Source of the DNA: Schizochytrium sp. CCTCC M209059
Taxonomy: Eukaryota; Sar; Bigyra; Thraustochytrida; Thraustochytriidae
DNA: 64,000 nucleotides
Direction: 5' to 3'
Assembly (NCBI GenBank): GCA_000818945.1
Contig: KN805470.1
Coordinates: forward strand, 1 to 64,000
Shown: piece by piece, positions 58,229-64,000 of the stretch
Layout: every line of letters begins with the position of its first letter
Position numbering within the stretch: position 1 is the stretch's first letter
The notes under the pieces: model-generated
Databases searched by the model: none
The model's input: the letters and a program-made list of their open reading frames with translations, nothing else
Told to the model about the DNA's origin: nothing
Translations under genes and position numbers: made by a program

Positions 58229-59203
58229 TCAAGGAAAGACTTCGTGTTGATCTGCAATTTCGTCGAAGAGCTGGTTTTTGGGAAGAGCCGTCTGAAAGTT
58301 GCTTTGCCCAGGCGGTAGCTTCTGGCCACGATTTGTCGTTTTGATTCTCCAAGCGTCAATAAACTCGGTACCGGTGCTGAGTCCAGGACCCTGTGGGGCT
58401 TCGCAAAGCCTACCCTTGCCGCCCGCTACAAAGCTCTGCTCGGATATCCGCATGGTGCGCGAGCGACGTGACTCTGCACGCGTGGCTTCGCGGCAAACAT
58501 CATACTCTGAGGAAGCTTGCACGCTCTTCCGAACACGACGACGATGCTTGTGCGGAGGTCGAAGGCCTTCGTTTCGCAACAGCTCCGTTGTGTAATTCCG
58601 CAAATGCTCCTCAACCGGAACACCGAACGCAGTCGGAGGGCCTTCAAGGGCATAAGGAGAATTGTAAACACCGGGTCGCGACTTTGTGGAGAGCAAGTGG
58701 TGCAATTTTTGCGCAACCTTTTTGAAGTCGTCCTGCATCTCCCGCAACTTTCGCTCCTGTTCCTCTTGTGTTGCTCGTTCGCGATTCGCGGCCAATTGCA
58801 TGCGCAGCTCGCTGCTCTTTTCGAGAATGTTGGCGATGTACGCCTTTCGCGCGTGAAAGTCGTGCTTGTACTTGCGACTGTGAAAGCCGCGAAACACGTG
58901 CTGGATCGCACAAGCTTGATAGTGAAACATGCTCATCAAGGCCTCGTCATCGAGCAGCTTTTGAAGTCGCGCGCATGCCCGTCGCCCACAATGCCCCCGG
59001 AAGACGCGCGAGATTTCGAGGCAAGCGAATCTCTTGCGCTTATACAATTGGTATGCAAAGTGCCTTCGCACTTGGCGCTGGATGAGCACCGTAGCGCCGA
59101 GTTCTTCTTCCTTGGCTTCATCGCGTTCTTGGAGCGCCCTGCTCACCGCCTGTGCCACCGAGACCTCTGCTACGGCGCGGAGGTGCAAAAAGAGGTGCGC
59201 CAT
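58229..59203 (-). CDS. SPATA17: SPATA17-like IQ-motif protein
   Basis: 324 residues, close to the length of animal SPATA17 (about 360). Three IQ-type helices are clustered at residues about 38-120 (I-Q-R-Q-V-R-R-H-F, I-S-R-V-F-R-G-H-C, I-Q-H-V-F-R-G-F-H-S-R), followed by a charged coiled coil. The diagnostic segment is L-H-H-L-L-S-T-K-S-R-P-G-V-Y-N-S-P (about 180-196), typical of the SPATA17 family. The C-terminal half is basic and disordered. SPATA17 homologues occur in ciliated eukaryotes and associate with the axoneme (central apparatus/projection region), binding calmodulin through the IQ motifs; here it would belong to zoospore flagella. Start ATG at 59203 is the first in frame. Confidence 0.82.
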   Translation of the reverse strand: MAHLFLHLRAVAEVSVAQAVSRALQERDEAKEEELGATVLIQRQVRRHFAYQLYKRKRFACLEISRVFRGHCGRRACARLQKLLDDEALMSMFHYQACAIQHVFRGFHSRKYKHDFHARKAYIANILEKSSELRMQLAANRERATQEEQERKLREMQDDFKKVAQKLHHLLSTKSRPGVYNSPYALEGPPTAFGVPVEEHLRNYTTELLRNEGLRPPHKHRRRVRKSVQASSEYDVCREATRAESRRSRTMRISEQSFVAGGKGRLCEAPQGPGLSTGTEFIDAWRIKTTNRGQKLPPGQSNFQTALPKNQLFDEIADQHEVFP

Positions 59204-59721
59204 GGCGCTCCTTGGTCTTGGTCGTACGACTGCTCTCTGATATGCCGCGAGTGGCCAACCACCCCAGCCAGCCAGCTAGCCAGCCAGCTTTGTCTTTCTC
59301 TTATCCAACGAGGCGCCGCTCTGCGCCGCGCAGAGCGCTGCGCCCGATAGAGAGATGCCGCTAAATTGGGAAAGGGTTACAGTCAGTCGCCTCCGCTTGC
59401 CTACGTGCGCTATGTGCACTTTTTCGTGCGTGCCCGTGTGTGTGTATGTATGTGCGCAAGTAGAGATAGAGAGATATTAAAAACACGGAAATGGATATAA
59501 GCTTTGTACGACCTCGTACTTTTCGAGCTATTACAATCAATCAACTACGTAAAAAGCATCACAGAAGATCAAGAAGCACAAGGTGAACTGAGAAAATAAC
59601 AAAAGGTCCGTTGAGAAAATAGACCTTTTTCGTTTTATTGGAAATTGAGTCACTTGTAAGTCCAACATGTGGGCGAATAGGCCTTATTTACTATTTGTCG
59701 ATCAGAGCCAGGGTCTCTCCT

Positions 59722-59761
<40 letters not shown>

Positions 59762-59823
59762 CCACAAGAGTTTCTTGTGTCTTTTGAGTTCGTTCTTTTA
59801 CATTTTGCAAGAGGTAGAAAAGT
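59204..59823. other. Spacer with CAG repeat in the 3' flank of the WD40 gene
   Basis: About 620 bp between two minus-strand genes. Positions about 59723-59760 hold roughly twelve CAG triplets, about 65 nt past the WD40 gene stop, so its transcript would carry CUG repeats in the 3' UTR. CAGC repeats lie near the SPATA17 start (about 59263-59290). Confidence 0.55.
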
Positions 59824-61497
59824 TCACGGCATTCTTTTCTTCTGTTTCTGCTTTGGAGAAACCATTTTCGGGTCGGTGCAAACAATCTGGCCATCTGCCC
59901 CGCACGAGAAAAAGTAAATGTTCGTCCGCTCATATCGAAGAAGATGAGACGGAGGAGCCCACGTGGCAAGTTTGAACGCGCACACTGTGTGGGGCTGTGT
60001 CTCGAAAGCGTCTGAGAGCGCGAGCGATGAGACGCGAAGAGTCCCGTCAAAAGCGCATGTCGCCAGAACTGGCCCACGTTGACTACCGGTTGTGTGAATT
60101 TTAATGTCCATGATCCAACTCCGATGCGCTTGTATTCTGCGAACACAGGTTCCAGCACTTAAATTATACACTGCAAGCACGCCTGAACGGAATCCAGCGA
60201 TAAGAACCTGCGAGCTCATGTGGCGATCTTCGTTCGCCCGTGCGGACGACGGGCAACAAGCATCCATTGCGCTCGCTTCTGCCGACTCGGAAAAGCGATG
60301 CACAAGCTGTATAGAAGCCCCGACGCCACTGCCACGAGCACCTAGCTGCTCGGCCATTCGATAAATGAGTAATTCTCCATTCTTGCAGCCAGCACAGAGG
60401 AACTCGTCATTGACAGAAAGCGCGACGCATGATACAAACGAGTCAATGTGTCCCACAAAGGCTTGCAATTTCTGAGTCTGGGCCTGAACTGTCAGCGCTT
60501 TTAGCGAACGAGGAGCCTTGACGCTCTCTGCCGAGGACGGGCGCCGCCACACACGCACACCGCCGTCGGGGCTTATGGCAAGGATCCCATGCCCCCAACG
60601 CGGCACAAGTTGTAGATGTGTAATTCCACCAAAGTGCCCTTTCAAGATGGCTTGGCAAGACAGATCTGCGAGACTCCAGACGCGAAGATCGCAGTCAGAG
60701 GATGCCGAGATGAGCTGACCAGCAAAATACGCGCACGCAAGCTGGACGACCGGCCCAGCATGACCATGCAAAGTGGTCGAGGCGGTCTCTTCGAACTCTT
60801 CATAGCCAGCCTCGCTGCTCTCATTCCGAAGGGACGGCCGCGCCCATATTCGTATCGTGGTATCTTCCGACGCCGTTGCAAAGCGCGAAGCGCCAAGCGC
60901 GCACGCGTGTAGAATCGCCGCAGTGTGGCCACGATAGATTGCTTCAACGCGCTGGCTAGTTTTGCAAGCTACACTCTGGGCTGCGGGGTTTCCTCCCATG
61001 CACGATACACGTCTTAATGCAGCAACTCCACCTTCGCATCCGCTGAGAAGGTGTGAGGGCCAGAGAAGCGTCAAGCAACGGACCGAGCGATCGTGCACGA
61101 ACTTGCGGCGTGCGTTGGGGTGCTGTTGTGGTTTTTGACCAATTTCCTGTCGCCAAGTTTTAGTCCGAGCTTGCCAATAATCCTCGTCGCAGGGCGAGCT
61201 CCCGACGAGGTACTGTGAGAGGTCGTTTCGTGCAATCCGGGGCGAGACGTTCCATGATGGTCGCTTCGTCGAGCGTGCCGATGCGACGCCAGTTCGGCTT
61301 CGCGGCGGACGCGGAACGAGGCCTTTAACGCGCGCAGATTTCACTGCCGACCCTTTCTGACGCCGGTCCTGCTCCTCGCGTTCATTCGTCAGACGCAAAC
61401 GCGGCACTGACTGCGCAGGCAGCGCCGAGGGCGAAGCCGAAGCCGAAGGCAACGGCGAAGGCGAAGGCAAAGACGAAGACCAAGGCGGCGGCGCCAT
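59824..61497 (-). CDS. WD40-repeat protein, unassigned
   Basis: 557 residues from the ATG at 61497 (M-A-P-P-P-W-S-S). The N-terminal 170 residues are disordered, with Ser/Pro-Ala repeats encoded by a GAAGGC-type array. From about residue 175 a single seven-bladed propeller is visible. Clear blades end in I-R-I-W-A, L-R-V-W-S, V-R-V-W-R, L-L-I-Y and L-A-V-Y, with G-H dipeptides at the expected spacing (Y-R-G-H, L-H-G-H, L-K-G-H, F-V-G-H). The C-terminus is Lys-rich. Such propellers are protein-protein platforms, and nothing here shows which complex. A ciliary or ubiquitin-ligase adaptor is possible. Confidence 0.82.
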   Translation of the reverse strand: MAPPPWSSSLPSPSPLPSASASPSALPAQSVPRLRLTNEREEQDRRQKGSAVKSARVKGLVPRPPRSRTGVASARSTKRPSWNVSPRIARNDLSQYLVGSSPCDEDYWQARTKTWRQEIGQKPQQHPNARRKFVHDRSVRCLTLLWPSHLLSGCEGGVAALRRVSCMGGNPAAQSVACKTSQRVEAIYRGHTAAILHACALGASRFATASEDTTIRIWARPSLRNESSEAGYEEFEETASTTLHGHAGPVVQLACAYFAGQLISASSDCDLRVWSLADLSCQAILKGHFGGITHLQLVPRWGHGILAISPDGGVRVWRRPSSAESVKAPRSLKALTVQAQTQKLQAFVGHIDSFVSCVALSVNDEFLCAGCKNGELLIYRMAEQLGARGSGVGASIQLVHRFSESAEASAMDACCPSSARANEDRHMSSQVLIAGFRSGVLAVYNLSAGTCVRRIQAHRSWIMDIKIHTTGSQRGPVLATCAFDGTLRVSSLALSDAFETQPHTVCAFKLATWAPPSHLLRYERTNIYFFSCGADGQIVCTDPKMVSPKQKQKKRMP

Positions 61498-62384
61498 GAT
61501 TTTGGCGCTCTCAGCCGCCGCCTGCAGGCGCACACCCCTGCTGGGTCATCCTGCGAGTTCTTCGTTGATCATCTCCTAACCGCTTCCACGGAGATCCCTT
61601 ACTTTCTCTCACACAAACTCGCCATCTACACCCTCAATTAAGTCTTTCGATATGACCCCCTCACTACTTTCTGTTTCCCCGAATTTCTATGTCAATTACC
61701 ATCAAGTCGGCGGGGTTGTTTTCCCGGAATGGGGCAGTCCATAAAGAAATTTAGAGGGCCAAATTGCAAGCGCCCGGGCCCAGCTTCTTCTACCTTCTCC
61801 CGCCCTCGCCGCCCCGCCTCGCTGCGCCTCGGCTCTCGCGCCTCCTGTTACTGCCGCCTCCGCGAGGTACGTACCCGGTCCGCAGTCGCGCGGCCTCGCC
61901 CCGAATTCCCGTCTCGCGAGGCCTTCGACGCGCGGATTCCGGGCGCGCTGTATCGTCTCATCGCATCGCATTCTAATGAGTGCCCTGTATTGCATTCATT
62001 GCCCTGTGTTGCATTCCCTTGCATTCCATCTCATCGTGCCCGAGCCCGCCGTTCATTTCTCGCCGCCGCGCTGCCGCCGCGCCAGCTTGAAGGCGCGCTC
62101 TGCCCGGCCTGCGCCGGCGTCATCGCGGCGCCGCCCGGCCTCGGAAGCCTCGCTGCCGGGAGGGCGTAATGGCGCGGCGCGGTGCACGGGCAGGCAGGCA
62201 GGCTGCCCTCCTTACACGCCTCTGCAGCGCATTTCACCGCTACCTGGATGGAACTCGCTCGCGGTGCGTGCTGCGCAGTACATTGCACGCAGCGCTTGCG
62301 CGCATTGCGGAGCTTGCGCTTGCACTCGCTTGCCTTGCTTGCGTGCCTGCTTGCGTGCTTGCTCGCACATGCCGAGTGGCATTG

Positions 62385-62490
62385 CATCGCGTTGCGTTGT
62401 ATTGCATGGCGCTGTATTGCATGGCGCTGTATTGCATGGCGCCGTATTGCATGGCGCCGTATTGCATTGCGCCGTATTGCATTGCACTGC
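62385..62490. repeat. 15-bp minisatellite (GCGCTGTATTGCATG unit)
   Basis: About six imperfect tandem copies of a 15-bp unit. Variants change CTG to CCG and CATG to CATT. The unit contains TTGCA, the repeat unit of the array just downstream, so the two probably share an origin. Confidence 0.85.
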
Positions 62491-62520
62491 TGCGCTGTGT
62501 GCGCGGAGTGCATCGATTGC

Positions 62521-62565
62521 ACCGATTGCATTGCATTGCATTGCATTGCATTGCATTGCATTGCA
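62521..62565. repeat. TTGCA pentanucleotide array
   Basis: About eight perfect TTGCA units followed by decayed copies to about 62610. The surroundings (61970-62620) are littered with single TTGCAT and TTGCGC words. Confidence 0.9.
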
Positions 62566-63026
62566 CCGAGCGCATTGCATCGCGCTGCATTGCACTGGAT
62601 TGCATTTCATCGGGCAGCATACCCCGAACGGAAGAGCGCACGAAGGAGCGACGGAGCAGCACGCGAGGAGGGTACGTGGCGGGCGTGGAGAGCGGGCGGG
62701 CGGGCGAGCGAGCGAGCGAGCGCGAGCGAGCAGGAGAGCGAGCTGGAGAGAGAGCAGAGAACGCGACAGACGCCGCGGGACGGGACGGTTGCTTTGCACG
62801 GCACGGCGTGATCTTGCAAGTGCTTGCAAACGTCCCCGTGCGATGACGACCCTTGCGCGGGCTCCGAGCGAGCGAACGAGATTTGACACCGAGGAGAAAT
62901 GCGAGTCTGCGTCCTCTCGAGACGAGACAACTAACCGACGCAAGGTAACGAACGAAAAACCGCAGATCCGAAAAGACTCTCAGGTGCTCAGCGTCACGCT
63001 TTCCTTTTTCCATCAAACCAAGCACA

Positions 63027-64000
63027 ATGTTCAGGAAGGGCGCAGAGCGCACGATGTCGACGGCGGCGGCAGCCAAGTCGGCATCCTCGAAAAAGGTCGT
63101 CTTCATCGACGGCGCCCGTGTGCCGTTCAACCTGGCCAGCACCACGTACAAGGACAAGATCTCGTACGATCTGGCGCGCATTGCCGCCAAGGGCGTCGTT
63201 GATCGCACCGCGATCGACAAGAACGCGATCGACTACGTTGCCTGGGGCACCGTTGTGCAGGAGGTGCGAACAAACAACCTCGCCCGCGAAGTGACCCTCG
63301 GCGCTGGCCTTCCCCTGGGTATCCCCTCGCACACGATCGGCCAGGCATGCATCTCTTCGAACCAGGCCGTGTGCACCGGCGCTGAGAAGATTCTCGCCGG
63401 CCAGGCCGACGTCGTGCTGGCTGGCGGATCCGAGACGTTTTCGGACGTTCCCATCCGCTTTTCTAAGCCGGTCCGCGAGCGCCTCATCAACGCCAACAAG
63501 GCCATGAAGAAGGGCCCGGCTGGCATTTTGAAGCTTCTCAAGGGTCTCAAGCTCTCCGACCTTGCCCCGGAGCCCCCTGCCATCAAGAACTTTAGTACTG
63601 GCGAGGTCATGGGCCACAGCAGTGACCGCCTCGCCTCGCGTTTTGCCGTGAGCCGCCAGGACCAGGACGAGTTCGCCCTGCGCTCGCACCAAAACGCCGC
63701 CAAGGCCCACGAGGCCGGGTACTACAAAAACGAGGTGCTCAACGTGGGTGGCTCCACGGAGGAGAACTGCATCCGCGGCGACACCACCATGGAGCGTCTG
63801 CAAAAGCTCAAGCCTGCCTTTGTTAAGCCCCACGGCACTCACACCGCGGGTAACTCCTCGCCTCTCACCGACGGCGCCTCGGCCTGCATCATCATGGGCG
63901 ACGACAAGGCCAAGGAGCTCGGCTTCACGCCCCGCTCGCACATCAAGTCGTGGAACTTTGTTGCGGTCGATCCCTTTGAGGAGATGCTCCTCGGACCTGC
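63027..64000 (+). CDS. HADHB: Mitochondrial trifunctional protein beta subunit, 3-ketoacyl-CoA thiolase (partial)
   Basis: First 324 codons of a gene that runs off the window. The thiolase cleaves 3-ketoacyl-CoA to acetyl-CoA and a shortened acyl-CoA, the last step of long-chain beta-oxidation. The nucleophile is Cys108 in G-Q-A-C-I-S-S-N-Q-A. The block D-V-V-L-A-G-G-S-E-T-F-S-D-V-P-I-R follows, then the S-T-G-E-V-M-G-H-S-S-D-R-L-A segment; both are diagnostic for HADHB over other thiolases. The catalytic His (usually G-H-P) and second Cys lie beyond the end. The first 20 residues (M-F-R-K-G-A-E-R-T-M-S-T) are basic, consistent with mitochondrial import. A second ATG at 63054 is a possible alternative start. 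Catalytically linked with the carnitine acyltransferase 29 kb away, without evidence of co-regulation. Confidence 0.94.
   Translation, partial: MFRKGAERTMSTAAAAKSASSKKVVFIDGARVPFNLASTTYKDKISYDLARIAAKGVVDRTAIDKNAIDYVAWGTVVQEVRTNNLAREVTLGAGLPLGIPSHTIGQACISSNQAVCTGAEKILAGQADVVLAGGSETFSDVPIRFSKPVRERLINANKAMKKGPAGILKLLKGLKLSDLAPEPPAIKNFSTGEVMGHSSDRLASRFAVSRQDQDEFALRSHQNAAKAHEAGYYKNEVLNVGGSTEENCIRGDTTMERLQKLKPAFVKPHGTHTAGNSSPLTDGASACIIMGDDKAKELGFTPRSHIKSWNFVAVDPFEEMLLGP

Larger units (their letters stand above)
61498..63026. other. Repeat-rich divergent region upstream of the thiolase gene
   Basis: About 1.5 kb between divergent start codons. Dominated by minisatellite and TTGCA repeats (see separate entries) and by GAGCGAGC repeats (about 62700-62760). 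Frames are open on both strands across most of it (for example 61976-63202 plus and 62240-63220 minus) because of the repeats; their products are Cys/Ala/His/Leu or Arg-rich and not credible. Confidence 0.55.

Noticed and set aside
61976..63220. Long frames on both strands upstream of the thiolase
   Set aside because: Generated by TTGCA, 15-bp and GAGC repeats. The products are Cys/His/Leu or Arg repeats.
1..64000. tRNA genes, rRNA, CRISPR arrays, LTR retroelements
   Set aside because: Looked for a GGTTCRA-type B box, long direct repeats, reverse-transcriptase motifs and spaced repeats by eye, and found none. A tRNAscan and RepeatMasker run would be needed to exclude them firmly.

Overview
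The window is eukaryotic nuclear DNA from a compact, GC-rich, intron-poor protist. It encodes spliceosome, translation, ribosome-biogenesis, mitotic-checkpoint and mitochondrial beta-oxidation proteins. It also carries several proteins of the kind found in organisms with motile cilia (SPATA17-like, BART-domain, MORN, IQ and WW proteins). A one-LRR-per-exon LRR-ROCO gene points to a stramenopile. Taken together, a thraustochytrid (Labyrinthulomycetes, Aurantiochytrium/Hondaea-like) is the best guess. This is inference from gene content; there is no rRNA or marker gene in the window to prove it.

Layout. 0.2-18.9 kb: SYF1 (+), an unrecognised 936-aa protein (-), a MORN-repeat protein (+), eIF3a (-), a charged coiled-coil protein (+), MPP10 (+) and a small MGGC-starting protein (-). 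20.3-26.5 kb: one minus-strand gene of 16 exons, read here as an N-myristoylated LRR-Roc-COR-TIR protein of 1367 residues. 26.5-30.3 kb: AT-richer accessory stretch with a ULP1/C48-type protease plus SAP-like region, interrupted by a 10-N assembly gap. 30.3-46.3 kb: a multi-pass membrane protein (+), a carnitine acyltransferase (-), an MPS1/TTK kinase (-), a BART-domain protein (-), a pantothenate kinase with an inserted membrane hairpin (+) and a Pumilio-family protein (-). 48.2-64 kb: a sulfatase (-), an IQ/WW protein (-), tRNA dimethylallyltransferase (+), a SPATA17-like IQ protein (-), a WD40 protein (-) and the 5' part of the trifunctional-protein beta subunit (thiolase, +).

Genes are not in operons. 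Neighbours form convergent, divergent or tandem pairs separated by 0.2-2 kb of GC-rich spacer rich in microsatellites. Three genes are metabolically related (carnitine acyltransferase, pantothenate kinase for CoA, mitochondrial thiolase), but nothing in the sequence shows shared control.

The most unusual object is the LRR-ROCO-TIR gene. Every other complete gene can be read as one uninterrupted frame. This one has 14 LRRs, each on its own exon (thirteen of 84 nt, one of 87 nt), and every intron interrupts a codon after its second base. The joined reading frame closes exactly. Its layout matches an exon-shuffling innate-immune receptor with a TIR effector.
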